Source: Prunella strophiata (taxonomy: Eukaryota; Chordata; Aves; Passeriformes; Prunellidae). Taken from it: a DNA stretch of 64,000 bases. The stretch is taken from NCBI GenBank assembly GCA_036583965.1, contig JAZBQD010000030.1, positions 58,157,551 to 58,221,550 of the forward strand. Direction: 5' to 3'. The position numbers were made by a program, and so were the translations under genes. The notes beneath the pieces are model-generated. The model saw only the letters and a program-made list of their open reading frames with translations. It was not told the origin of the DNA and did no database searches. Below are positions 36,655-49,102 of the stretch, piece after piece (positions within the stretch are counted from its first letter, which is position 1; each line of letters begins with the position of its first letter).

Positions 36655-38707
36655 TCATATGCTCTTATTGAGATTACATTCATTTGGTAGTAGAATTGTA
36701 TGATCTTATGTCCTCATTGGTCTCTGTAATTTGTCTGCTTAAATTCCTATTTTTATCATCTTGTGATGTATCATATTGTTACATTTTTATCTCATTGAGT
36801 GCATAAACCCTTGAGCACTTACTTTCTTATGCAGCTTCATGGACAAAGATTCCATCACTTTATGTAAAACTAAAATGTTTATGTTTTCAGTGTAAAAAAG
36901 GAAATATTTTACTGGCTGTTGAAATACTGTTAGAACAGCTTTGCATGTATGCTTGCAAATATTTGTGTCTCTGACCAAAGCACTTGCTAGTATGTGGATA
37001 AAATTAGCTCAATGATTTAGCAAAATAAGATATCAGGAATTTATACAGTTTCAGTAAAAGGATACCACAGGTATCCTTTTATCTTTTTAAAAATAAAAAG
37101 ACAGCTAGCTCGTATAGAACTCAAAGCAATGATGAAAATGCCCTTTGAATTAAGAATGCAAACATTATCATTCAAAATACACTGAGACTAAAATTGTTAA
37201 CCCCTGAGGGAAGTGGTTGAATGGATGGAGACTTGGCACAGCAATTGGATACACGAAGCATGAAAACATGACATGGTATTAATTAGAGGGACAACACCAA
37301 CTAGTTCAAAGCAAAAATGGTGTTGAATTGCTGATTTGTTATCTTGTGTCTATTACTTTTAATTAGCACTTCATAATGTTCACAATTTTGTGTTGCTTTG
37401 TTTCTCTTAATTATATAGAAATGGATGTGAGACATGCTTAAAAGCATTTGCTTTACAGAATAAAAGAACTGCCTATGCTCTAGCTCTGACATTCATGCCC
37501 CAAGGAAGGCATTATTTGTTGACACGGGTTGTAAACTACTATATTTTTGTTGCAGACTATTTGATGTGCAATGTATTTTTCTTGGAGGTGGTGAGCCAGA
37601 TATCATGCAACATCCATATTTTCACATACAGGAAAACTGTGCAAACTGGTTGAGAAATACCAAGCACAGATGCACATGAACTAGAATTTTTTTTCCACAT
37701 ATTTTATGAAAATATATATCTATATATAATCTTCCTATGTATGGTAGAAAGTATCAGTGCCTTTTTAATAAACATCTGTAGCAAGTTATTTACACAATAG
37801 TGGGAATAACATAAACAATCATTGGCAGTACAAATAGTTTTCATAAAATGTGACCTTACCCTGGTACATCTACTTAAAGGAAATACAAAAGACATATTTG
37901 AAAACTGTAATAATAATGAAAAATTATTATTGTAATTAATGATGAAAAATTATGATAAAAATAAATGTAATAAATTATTAAAAACTATTATAAAAACACC
38001 CTTATGAAAGTACCATAAATGGATGGAGTGGGCACACTGATAAAAGAAATGGGGCAGAAAAAAGCAGTAAGCATTTAGGTCAGCAGTGACTGTTCTAAAA
38101 TCATTTACTAGGAAAAGAACAGAAAATATGGGGCAAATAAATCTATAGAATCTTTCAATCACAAAAAATATTGAATTGCCTTTTCAGCTGAAGTACACCA
38201 ATGAAGTCATAAGAAACAATTAGTAACTGCACACAGATATCCATTTAGGTAAGAATGAAAGCAGAGCACTCAACAAGTATGAGTCAGTGAAAAAAATGTG
38301 TAAGATGTTTCACAAAACCAGAAAAAATTCTGACTAATTCACAAGACAATCAAAACATCACAATAACTTTGGTGTTGGAAGGATGAAATACCTAAATTCT
38401 ATTAAAGTTTCCTCTCCCATGAAAGCAGATAAACTCATTAAACTCATCTGCAATTTGTATAACAGGTAATACCAGGAATGGCCAATAACCTCACCAGATT
38501 TTGCACCAGGAAAAGAAAAAAGCCACAACATTATCTTCTTGTATTGTTAAAACTCTTGTTCAGACACTTTAAATCACTGGTATTCTCCTTAGTACATATA
38601 ATATTTAAATATGTATTTTATCAAGTGAAGAACATCCTCTTTGCTATGTGCTGTTGCATTCAGAGACACCAGAAGGCCCTCAAAATAAAAGGTTGTACCT
38701 TTATTTA
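36655..38707. other. AT-rich unique sequence with a strong hairpin
   Basis: No gene seen. Holds the palindrome at 37055-37081 and TA-rich stretches (about 37711-37732 and 37905-37990). Confidence 0.5.
37055..37081. repeat. Perfect 12-bp hairpin with a 3-base loop
   Basis: taaaaggatacc (37055-37066) pairs perfectly with ggtatcctttta (37070-37081) around the loop aca. It is the tightest perfect hairpin I noticed in the window. It lacks the U run and GC-rich stem of a terminator, and nothing nearby suggests a microRNA precursor, which would be longer. Confidence 0.8.
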
Positions 38708-38863
38708 TCTGAATGACACATATAAATTATTTCAGCAAATCAATATAGACCTATAGTTTGAGCTCATAAGTTTGAATCTTATTTAAACACACTGAGAAAT
38801 TAATATCACATGCTTCCTTTCATTAAATTACACCTTTTATTATTGTTATTTTTGTTGTTGATG
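38708..38863. repeat. Left arm of an inverted repeat pair
   Basis: This 156-base segment is the reverse complement of 39788-39944. By hand alignment I count roughly a dozen differences and one single-base indel, so about 92% identity. The inner end is rich in CAA/TTG-type words and the outer end is gtcattcaga on the matching strand. Shared runs include aaaggaagcatgtga and ctataggtctatattgattt. The sequences beyond both ends diverge at once. It belongs to no family I recognise. Confidence 0.9.
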
Positions 38864-39787
38864 TTTGTTATATGTGATATCCATGTGATTCCATGTGAGG
38901 ATTTATTCAATGTCAGTACTAAGACTTTGATGGAACTTCTGGAGATGACCAGAAAGAAAGCAGATATAGAGTTAATACATTAAATATTGCTTTTCTTTGG
39001 AGTAACAGAGGATATCTAGCAATTTACATTGATGAGAAGAGCTGAAATGCAAACTTTTACTAATCAGGAATAACTCACATTGACGAGCTTGCACTGTGAA
39101 CTTGCACAGTGCTTGTTCCCCATTCTGTCTGGCTTTAGCTTGTGATGGCCTTTCTACAGAAAGCAAGCCTTTATCTAACATTTCATTGAAATGCCAATGC
39201 CTACTCTTGGAGCAGTGAGCTAAGATCCTGGAAAGCATCGGTCTGCAAGGTTGCTGCAACTTCTGATTCACAGTTGTTGATTTATAGGATCAATTCCTAA
39301 TTTTTCCCACTCACTGCAAACAAAGAGTGCACAAGAAGGGTACACAGAAGATTGTGTAGCAGACTGCTTTTCCTCCGAGCAGTGCTTCTGGCCACTAGCA
39401 TCCTTCCCTTAAGGTGAGAAATCAGTGATTGTAAAAGTTTTACTTGTTCCACTTTCTATCTTTTCCTCTCTGTGCTAAACTGTACTGACCTGCAGGAATT
39501 GTTAACTTAGCTTTCAACCATTTGCTGAATGCCCTGCAAGAATACTTGGAAAAATGGAAATTAAGTTATAAATTGTGGCTTTTATACCTGCATGTCATGC
39601 TCATATTTTATTACAGGATGGAACAAGTAGTATGCTAGATTTTCCTGAAGGTTTGTAAATAGCTTCAGGGGTTTCAGTCCTGTGTCGAGACTTCAGTTTT
39701 ATCATTGGTGATTCTGTGGAGAATTTTTTATTTGTAATTGAGAAAACCTTACTTTTCCACTAATAAACTTTACTTTCCTTCTAATAA
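38864..39787. other. Spacer between inverted arms
   Basis: AT-rich sequence with no recognisable gene or repeat family. If the arms paired, it would form the loop of a large stem-loop. Confidence 0.6.
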
Positions 39788-39944
39788 CAGCAACAACAGC
39801 AATAACAATAATAAAAGATGTAATTTAATGAAAGGAAGCATGTGACATTTATTTCTCAGAGTGTTTAAATAAGATTCAAACTTTTGAGCTGAAACTATAG
39901 GTCTATATTGATTTGTTGAAATAATTTTATATGTGTCATTCAGA
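39788..39944. repeat. Right arm of an inverted repeat pair
   Basis: Reverse-complement partner of 38708-38863, separated from it by about 0.92 kb of unrelated AT-rich sequence. Either a local inverted duplication or two opposite copies of a short dispersed repeat. The outer end lies only about 15 bases from a MIR-like SINE relic. Confidence 0.9.
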
Positions 39945-39959
39945 AAATTAATTGGTTTT

Positions 39960-40095
39960 TTTGGGCCTCAGTTTCCTCACTTATAAAGTAGGAATAATGA
40001 AACAATTTACTGCATAGAAACCTTGTTTAAGGTTTAATGTAAATTCTAATGGCCCTTAGGTGCATAGGATGGTAAATGCTATGTAATTCGCAAAA
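39960..40095 (+). mobile_element. MIR-like ancient SINE relic
   Basis: Contains gggcctcagtttcctcac followed by ttataaagtaggaataatga, matching the MIR core and flank (GCCTCAGTTTCCTCATCTGTAAAATGGGGATAATGA in the family, recalled from memory). It then runs through a decayed middle to ggatggtaaatgctatgtaa, which matches the amniote MIR/MIR-like 3' end (GGATGAAAGGTGCTATATAA). Two matched blocks in the correct order and spacing support the call. The tRNA-derived promoter head is missing. Such SINEs are old in amniotes and long inactive in birds. Confidence 0.65.
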
Positions 40096-41482
40096 CACTG
40101 TTGTTCCCATTTGTCTTCTCTGTCATGAAAGCTCCTCTGCTTTCAAAATCTTACAAATATGAATTATCCTTAATAGTAACCAGGCCCTTACATTGAATGC
40201 AGTCTAAGGAAATATACTGAAACAGTTGTTTCCAAGTGCTGTAATATATGTTGTCACTGGAAAGATTTAGATCTAGAAATCTGAACTAAGCCCAACTGCT
40301 TTCCTTATAACAGAATAAAAATAGTGGATGCTCTATTTTATTTGTGCCTGTGTGAGAAACTGGACAAAAAAATTTAGCATTCTGTGGCATACCCATATAC
40401 TCATAGAAATAGAAAAATTTATGGTATTCAGCTCAAGATAAAGTATCATCTAGATATGTCATTGAGGTAACTTTTACCAAATGGTTTTATGTTAATTATT
40501 CTGGAGGCCAAAGCCATTAAATCTGCAATCTTTATTATCTTGTCCAGCACTGGTGTAGATCTCTTCTAAAATCATTAACTATGTTTATAATGCAGTACTG
40601 AACATTTTCTCTCTTTTCTCATGAATGAATCACCTTGCAAATTCTATGTATTTGTTCATTGAAAGACACATTAAATGTGCATATGGGTGCAGTCAATTGT
40701 CTCTGTAATATTAGAAAAATTTAGTAATCCCAACAAATCATTTTCATGTGTTGCAGGTGCTGCCTATTAGAAGAAAAGATGTGCTTTGGAGTTCCTTAAT
40801 TAAAGATTAAATTTCTTTAGTTATTATTCTGAAAATAGCTGAATTATAAATTCTACTACTGAGTGTTCTGTGAAGTCAGAATGTATTGATGGCAAATAAC
40901 TCCGTGGTACCAATATTTGTACATGTACACATGTGATACATAAGTGCAGTGTGCTGAGTTGTAAGTCAAACCTCACAGTTTACAAGGCTCAAAGCTTCCT
41001 CCTCACCACAGAACATCTTCTTTAAGTAATCCTTCTCTTTCTTTTTAATCTTCTTTCTTTCCCTTGTTAAGTCTGTCTTGCTTTCTGCATTATGAGCTAT
41101 TCAACAGACTGAAATGACCTCAGTGAGAATAAGCTTAAATTGGATAAACACTTCCACAGACAGCAACACACTCAATTTTGTGTCCATCTTCTGAAGAATT
41201 TAATTGGTATTATTACATCACCTTGTTCATGGATAATACAGGGACTTAAAATTTCAGTGCCAAATATAAGCACGTGGAACACCTTCATAGTAAGTATTCA
41301 AATGTATTAGTATTACAACACAGTATTATATCTTTAGAAATTCATATTGGCAAAAGAAAACTAGGAGTAAATGGCTTATAATAATTCATGGCTAGCATGA
41401 AACCCATTTTTACATTTCAGGCTTTATAAAACCTAAGTCTTGGAACATCAATGTAGTTTCCATATTGGTTTCTAAGGCAGAC
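40096..41482. other. AT-rich unique sequence, nothing seen
   Basis: No recognisable coding, RNA or repeat content. Confidence 0.5.
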
Positions 41483-42440
41483 ACTCATAATAACTCATAC
41501 TGGAAGGGATCCATAAGGAACAGTGATTTCAACTCTCTGTTCCTTGCAGGACTAAAAGCTAAATCATTTGGCTAAGAGCATCATCCCAGGCACTCCATGA
41601 ATTCTTCCAGGCTTGGGACCATTACCACTTCCCTGGGGACCCTGTTCCAGTGCCTGACCACCCTCTCAACGAAGAGCCTCTTTCTAATGTCCAAGCTGAA
41701 CTTCCACTGGTGCAGCTTCCTTCCATTTCCTTAAATCCCATTGTTGGTCACCAGAGAGAGGAGATCAGCAGCTCCCCTTCTACAGCCCACCTTGAGGACA
41801 GTTTTGACTGTGATGAGTGTACCCCTTCTCTTCTTTAAGCTGAAAAGACCTCTTGTCCAAAAAAATTCTACAAGAGACAGTATCATAAGCTTTGCTAAAA
41901 TAAAACAACACTTCAAGCTGGCTTTTCTTGATCAACTAGATGGGTCCCCATGTCACGAAAGGAAATTAAGTTTGTTGAGCAGGACTTTCCCCTCATGAAC
42001 CTTGCTATAACCAAAGATTGTGCTGTCTTTCAAGTGTTTTTCAGTAAATGTCAGTAACTGTACAATTTTACCACTGAAGGGACACTGACAAGCCTGTAAT
42101 TATCAGGGTCTTCCTTCTAACCCTTCTTGAAGATTGTCACAACATTTGCCAACCTCCATTCCATGGGGAAATGCAGACTCTGAAGACCCTTGAGAAATAA
42201 CAGAGAGAGGTCCTGCAGTAACACCACCGAGTTTTTCAGTACCCTAGGATGACTACCATGAGGCCCCTCCTGCATCCAGGTGGAGCAGCAAGTCTCAGAC
42301 AAGTTCAGATTCATCTGGGAGTTTATCATCCCACCTAGCCATAATTTTCCAAAACAAGGTTCCAGGTGGCCCAGTGTCCATCATCAGTGTTGGAAATTTA
42401 CTTGTGAGGCAACTGACCTCATCAAGTAACAGATTTATCT
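41483..42440 (-). mobile_element. CR1 LINE with a large internal deletion
   Basis: Minus-strand CR1. 41483-41845 is the 3' region and ORF2 end (accacttccctggggaccct, ccagtgcctgaccaccctct, cctctttctaatgtccaagc). From about 41855 the sequence jumps to the fingers region of the reverse transcriptase: ctttgctaaaataaaacaac, tcatgaaccttgctata, gggtcttccttctaaccctt. The minus-strand translation around 42117-42329 reads GPHGSHPRVLKNS and WRLANVVTIFKKG, diagnostic of the CR1 ORF2 segment just before the reverse transcriptase core. The palm with the catalytic DD motif and the thumb are missing, so this is a deleted, dead copy. The 5' edge near 42440 is approximate. Confidence 0.93.
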
Positions 42441-43304
42441 CTAAACCACTTTGTGCTTTTAATATATTTAAAAATTATTAAAAGAATTCTTGCAAAAAAA
42501 AAAAAAAAAAAAAAAAGGATTACATTCTGTTGTTTCACCAAATAGTAGCTGCAACTATGTACATTAACTAATCTGAATTCAATGAGAGATTTTGGAGTAA
42601 AGAAAAAGTCTTTTCAGGCTCTTACTCAGCAGCAGGTCTAGCAGCAGCAGTAAAATTTTTTGCTAGTTCAACTGGGGCTGAAGCAGAAGTCGTGGTCAGG
42701 GTAGGTGGAATCCCTAAGGGAGTCTGGGCATGGAGAGTAAGCCCTGCAAGTGACCCCAAGACCCTGGCTCTCTCTGTTACCAAATTGATGGAAACTCTTA
42801 GGAGTAATTTTGGCCAGTTGACAGTATTCCCTTTTATTTCACCAGGCTGGGGAATTTGAGTAAGCAAGGATAGCAGGTTATTTGCAGGATTTAGAAAGCA
42901 GCACTGTTGTTGTATGGATAATAGCACAAAAACTAGGGTTGTCCCACATCAGTCACCTCAGTGCTGGAAAACAGACACAGAGACATTTACCTTATCCATA
43001 TGGATAGAGCAGAGATGTGTTAGGACATATAAAATGGTGGTGGCTGTGCTCTGCACAGTCAGTGGTGCTTGTTCAGGTGTTGAAAGCAGTTCAGTTAAAA
43101 TATTGTGAAGCCAGCTAACACTGAACATGGATTTATCAGACTAAGGGCCTTTATCTCTCTCCTCCTTTCCCTCTAACACCATCCAGTGCAGAGTAAATAC
43201 TTGTGATTTTGTGGGGTTTTAGCTGTTCCACAACAGTGCTTCTTCCTTCACAGCTGGACTGGATTGACCCTGCAGTCAAGCCTACCATTAAGTACTGCTA
43301 GGTT

Positions 43305-43333
43305 GAATCTGCTAGGTTGAACCTAACAGATTC
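43305..43333. repeat. 29-bp near-perfect palindrome
   Basis: gaatctgctaggtt and aacctaacagattc are reverse complements except for one position, with a single central base. The preceding 18 bases repeat the left arm's ctgctaggttga, so the local structure is a short direct repeat plus an inverted repeat. Confidence 0.7.
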
Positions 43334-44254
43334 ATCTTATGAGTGTGTCTGGATCCAGAGCAGGCACCTTCAACTCCACTTGTAGTCACTAAAAGAAAAT
43401 AGAAAGTCTTGGATTCAAATTCATCTCATAGTAAAGTTATTAGAAAAAAAAAAAAAAAATAAAATCAGGAGCATAGAGCTCATTAAATTCTCTTTTTTTC
43501 CTCTTGATATATATATATATATATATAAAAGACCTAGATGTGACTAGTTCAGTAGATAAACAATGCATCTATCTAAACATTGGTTAGATGGCTTTCACAG
43601 ATTTTTTTTTCTTGTGGCTAATCCTAAGTCTATATTTTAAAAAGTAATTCATATTACCTGATGAGTTCAAAATCAGCTCTGCAGTGCTGTAATAAATATA
43701 ATTATTATGATAATTGTTTGCAATCTCCACTAAAGTTAAAATGCTGTAAGATAATGCAGAGAGAGAGGAGGTCGCCAGCTGTTTATGCTTCTGAAAATAG
43801 GAAGAATTCACTCACTTCCATGCAAAAGAATCTTCCAAAGTGTTATGAAAATGGAGCTGAAATATATTACTGGGTTGTTTCTCTGCACCAGGAGACCATT
43901 ATCATGATAATTTAACACCTGTATCAGTGATTTTTGGTAGTGCAACCTGTAATCATAGTCTGAGGTGATCCCTGAAGTAGTTATAATTTAGATTACAGTT
44001 TAAAATAAAACTGTTAGTTCTGAGCTGTTGGATCACAGAATGTGGAATGCCTCACCAAGCAATGACTGCAATAAGCAGGATTTGCCACGAAGGAGGGCAA
44101 TACCGTAATTCTACGTTCTTGAAATGTAGTCAGACTTGACAAAGCTTGTTTCTTCAGTAGGATGGCCCATTTTTGGCAGGGTGTTACCATACAGAATGCT
44201 TTCATGAGGCATCTTTCTGGTAGTTTTGTTTAAAATAGGCCCAGTGATTTACCT

Positions 44255-44360
44255 CCAGGCTGCGATTTTGAAGGGCAGTCAGTATAACTCAGGAAATGGA
44301 GGAGTGCTGCGAAAAGAAAGTTATATCAATGCGACATCGCAGGTATTACACGTGGGGAAA
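44255..44360. promoter_or_regulatory. CpG-dense patch with an E-box, possible regulatory element
   Basis: Five CpG sites fall within about 90 bases, in a window otherwise almost free of CpG. They include a perfect palindromic E-box CACGTG (44349-44354) and the inverted word tgcgacatcgca (about 44330-44341, 5-bp arms). CpG retention in AT-rich avian intergenic DNA can indicate constraint or an unmethylated regulatory site. No gene is adjacent, so the role is inference only. Confidence 0.3.
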
Positions 44361-47300
44361 AAATAACACAGCCAAGCAGAGCTGTCAACACTCTTCTGTG
44401 TACCTTCCACCTCTGCTGTCTCACCAACACTGACAAAGTCTGGGGGACAGTAGGAGCAGCTTAGAAACCCATAAAGCTTTCTGACTCAAGAGATAAAAAG
44501 GAAAAAACTACCTAAGATATTCATCCTGCTTATTCTTTTGGAGCTATTTAGGGAAGGAAAATTAAATCACGCCTCCCAAAATGATTATTTGTTTCTGTAC
44601 TGGCAGTGTTATCAGCAATGTAGGTTTTGGTGCTGCTAGAATGTGATCTGTGCTCCTCTTTTAAACCAAATGCCGTTTGCTTCCTGGGTTTTTAATTTTT
44701 CCTTTCCTTCTTATTGAAATTGCTGCCTAAGCAAATTTTGCAGGTTTGGGACTGGCTAGAGGGACTGGCAGCTGAACTATGAGCAAGGCTTAGGTAAAAA
44801 ATGTCTTGACCATTGTATTTATTCATTGTGATATGCTCCAAGCCAGCCATCATGCAGCACCTCTACGTCAAGATGATACAAGAGGACAAATAAACAGATT
44901 TTGTTGGTTTTAGTCAATAAAACAAGAAGTATGCAAATTACTAATAGTCTGAACTAAATCCCTTGAAGTCCTGCAGTTTGTGGATCTGGCAGTTTATGTG
45001 CCAAACTCCCATGGATGTTTATGCTTAGCTAGTTTTTGTGTGATTTCAAAGGAGAACAAAGAAAATCCAAAATCATTTCATAAACATTTTGCTATTTTTA
45101 CATGATAAGATATTAGTGTCTTGCCCAATTAAGGAAAGCACTGATTTTTTAAATTCTACTGAAACGCAGCTCAAGCCTGTCCCTTCTGAGTTCAGGAAAG
45201 AGCTGTTTTCTGTATCATATTATCAGCAAAGTAGTGGCAAGTAGCCCAATTTTATTTTATTTTTCAGACTTTTTTCAAATCAATTACAAAATAAATATTT
45301 TGAAGCTTGAAATTACTTCAGCAAAGCTTGACATGGCAATAATAGCTCACACTTGTGCTAGTTGTTCCCTAACCGGGCCCTAAGCCATATTATTTGCATT
45401 TTGTCTTTGCTCACAACTCTCCTTCTTATGTTCTTGTCAAAGCTATTACACTTGCTGTTGCAAAGAAAGGAGGCTATCTGTATTCCCAACATTCTGGGAC
45501 TGAACAAAGGAGCAAACATTTCTGCACAAAGCTTCTTTGAGTTATTCAATTTACTTTATAACAAAAAGAAAGATGACATTGAGCACTCAACAAAGAGCAA
45601 AAAAATTATTTCTTAAAACTTGAAATACAAATGATAATTCAATCATTAGGAAAAATTTTAACACATTCAGGAAAATTTCATTATGCTTTCTTCACCACAG
45701 ATTGTGAACTAATGACTGATGTAGTAGGGTACAAGAGTTATCCTTTGATTTTGGTATTGGTTTTCATTTGCAGGCTGACAAAAAGTCTAGTTAAAAATGT
45801 AGATGGTAACCTCTCTTATTCCTTCCATTTTATTAATAATAATTAGAGAAATCCCTTGTCTCAGGAACAAATTGCAAGTTTACAGTGGGAATAAAACTGC
45901 TACTCTCTCTCTACCTAAACGCTTGTATCCTCTTTTTTTATTGTATATTTTAATAATCCATAACTTTCTTTTAATAAAGATGATATCATATTGAAAGAGA
46001 GCACTGTTAAAACATGAGTGACGACTACCAAAGGCCATGAGGGTCTGGCTTTTGATATCCTTCAAATACAAATTTTTATAAGTGTATTCACACTTGGTGT
46101 CATTTAATGCAAATCATAATGTAGCTGCAGCTTTTAGTCAACTGAAAGTCTGAGGATGGGCAGTTTGTTTTTACAAGAGAAATAAAGGGACCAAATATAT
46201 CACACAATGGCATATTCCAATAGATAAGCTTGGATGTGGCCTCCACTTTTGTAGCTACATGCAAATGAATAATAGAATCATAAGGTAAAAAGTTGAAATA
46301 GTCTACTAACATTTTTGTGTTGATCACATAAGGGTTCAAAGCAATCTTTGGAGAGTCTCTCTTACCACATCACTTAACAGAATTAATAGGAAGCAATATC
46401 AATAGTCTGCATTAAAAAATTACCTCTCAACATAATTTCAACTTCAGTGGTCAGAAATTACACAGATTACATTTCATGCACATAGACTGAATTATCTGAA
46501 AAAAATTCTCTCCTGACAGATACAACTATGTGAAATAGGTGACTCATGACCTTCACTGGTGTTAATTCGAGTTTGTCCTTTCATAGAAACATGAGGGAAG
46601 AAAATCTGGAGAGTGGGGAATTTTATTATGTTATATTTCAACATCTACAATCTAATTTGAGACACATGATATGGTTTCAAAACTCTTTTATACACATAAA
46701 TTCTTGTTTGGTGGAGAGAGTTTGTCAATAAAAATAAAACAGGTCCCACCTGTTGCAGAATGAATTAACAGAGGATTGCCCTTGCTAGCATTTCTTTTTT
46801 ATTAGGTAGAATTAGAGACAGACTTCCTTGTAATAGACAATTCCCTGTAACATTTAGATGTACATTGATGTGTCCTTATATTGAATTGCAGGAAAGATGG
46901 AAGTAGAAGTGATCAGTTTTCACTCATACAACAAGTGTGTCTTCCATGTACTACTGATTGTGGCGCTAATGCACCATAGCATATTTCTACTGTAAAATTT
47001 CTAAGAATACTTCTGATTTTTCAGTCCAAAATTATTCTGTCTCATATTTTTTTGAGGTGTGACTACTTTACACCAGAAAAAACATTATTCTGACAAGTGT
47101 CCCAGGCTTTGCAATAGTTGTGCAAACTGCTCACCTTGCATAACTTTTATTTAATTAATGTATGCTGTGAGTCAGCAGCAAACATAGTTAATAAGTTTGC
47201 AGTGGGTGACCAGGACCTGAGAATTTTCTTTATCAGGAGGATTTAGAGGTTGAGGTGGAGGTGAGGTGTAGCTGACTGAGTGTGCCTAAAGCAAAGGAAG

Positions 47301-49102
47301 GTGTCACTTTTTGAATGTGGCTGAAAAACTGGGTATCAAGGCAAATGAAATATAGAAGGGGATGGCACTTGCAAGCTTCATCATCCTCTGTGTTTCAGGA
47401 TTTCAAGCCTCTATATCTTGAGAAACATGCCCATCTTTCTGCTCTCCCATGCAAACTAATAACCAGTTTTTTGACTTGTCCCACCTAGAATGAGTTATTG
47501 GCATTTCTGATGGTAATATGATTATAATATTTGCAGCTGTGAGTCCCACAGGTGAAACACTTGATGACCTGATATATATATACTAACTTTAAACTACAGT
47601 ATCATAAAATCATATGTAGAAATCTTATAAATATTTCAATTGTTTCAAATACAAGGGCCAGGGCAGTGATATCAAATGTCAGTAGTATGTTACTGTAAAC
47701 TCAGCAGTTTGTCCAGTGACATAATAAGTTACACATTTTAAATAAGAGTGCTCTTCATGCTTATGGTTAGTACTAATCCAGAAAGTATAGAATAAGTGTT
47801 TTAAATAATCTCCCTACTGAAAATCAATAATTTGTTCAGTTATTATGAGCACAGTATGTGACATAAAAATAGAATAACATTTGCATTAAATTTTCTACAA
47901 GGACCCTTTAGGGAGTCACAAAAAGCACAGAACTGTTTTCTCCCCTACATCTTTGGTGAACAACATGAAAGCTGTAAGTATTTCAAAACCAAGTCCATTT
48001 GCCAGTTGCATATATTTTATATTTATTTTTATTTTATGATGGTGTAGGAAACAGTGGTGTTCTAGGCAATAAGTGCAGGATGTGGAAATAAGCAAGTAGA
48101 AGCTCTGTAACAGTGATGATTAAACGGTAATTGCTACTTTCTTTTTCAATTTTTACAATAATATTTTGATCCTATTTTATGTTCTACAAAGGGTGCTACA
48201 TAGTATTATTGTCATTCTCTAAAAAGTCCATTTAGGGCCTGTACTTAAGAATACAGAGGAGATGCCATCCCTGAAAGAGCAACTTTGGTTTTATTTAAGT
48301 TTTTGGATTTTATTTAACCCCTTCAAATGCTGGATGATATTTTGAATAAAACCTTAAATTATATATAGCTTGATATTTCTCAGAATGAACTGATTTAAAA
48401 GATTGGATTCATTTTGGTTCAGACTTTTTTATTATCAAAGCAGATGTTAATAGCACAACAAATTATTTCTTTTATCAAATTACAGAGGTAGCTTCAATTA
48501 TTTTTTTACAACTTCTGAATGAGCATGTGTTTTTAAAGGACCATATTACAAAAACAATTCTGTTCCTTCACTGCATCCTTTCTACACTCCACTTTAAAAG
48601 GAGGCTGAACTTGTACAAGCCTGGTTATAGGGAGCTCTCAACTTCGACTGAAAAAACATATCACTGTATTCCCAAGGCACTGTCTTGTAGTTAACAAACA
48701 GAGGCTTTCAGCAGTGGTTTCCATACAGAAACCTTTTGCTGTATCAAAAAAAATTGTTTCAATTCGGGGAATAAATTTATTCCCAGATTAACTTGAGTAA
48801 CATGAATGCAGAAGTGAATTTCGCAAAATATGTTGTACACACTTAGCTGCTTCATAGCCTTTTCCCCATTATCTAATGTATAATTAATAATTTTAAAAAG
48901 TTAGTGAATTGTTATTTTTTAAAATGTATTTTCACCCTGATTATCCACTGACTCAGACTTTGGTTAGTCATGCACAGACTGCTCACAAATTTTAAGCAAC
49001 CAAGCGATGAAATTATTTTTCACCCACTTTGCAGATATGTAAATGAATTTAGAGCAGAAGAAAAGCTAGATCTCACTGTGAAATATCCCTGCCATTGAGA
49101 AG

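Noticed and set aside
42622..42927. Minus-strand frame of 101 codons near a 23-base A run
   Set aside because: Considered as a retropseudogene or env-like fragment, but no recognisable protein similarity and the A run is on the wrong side for a minus-strand transcript.
46263..46310. CR1-tail-like string aatagaatcataagg
   Set aside because: Only about 15 bases resemble the CR1 terminus and the following sequence does not continue the family pattern.
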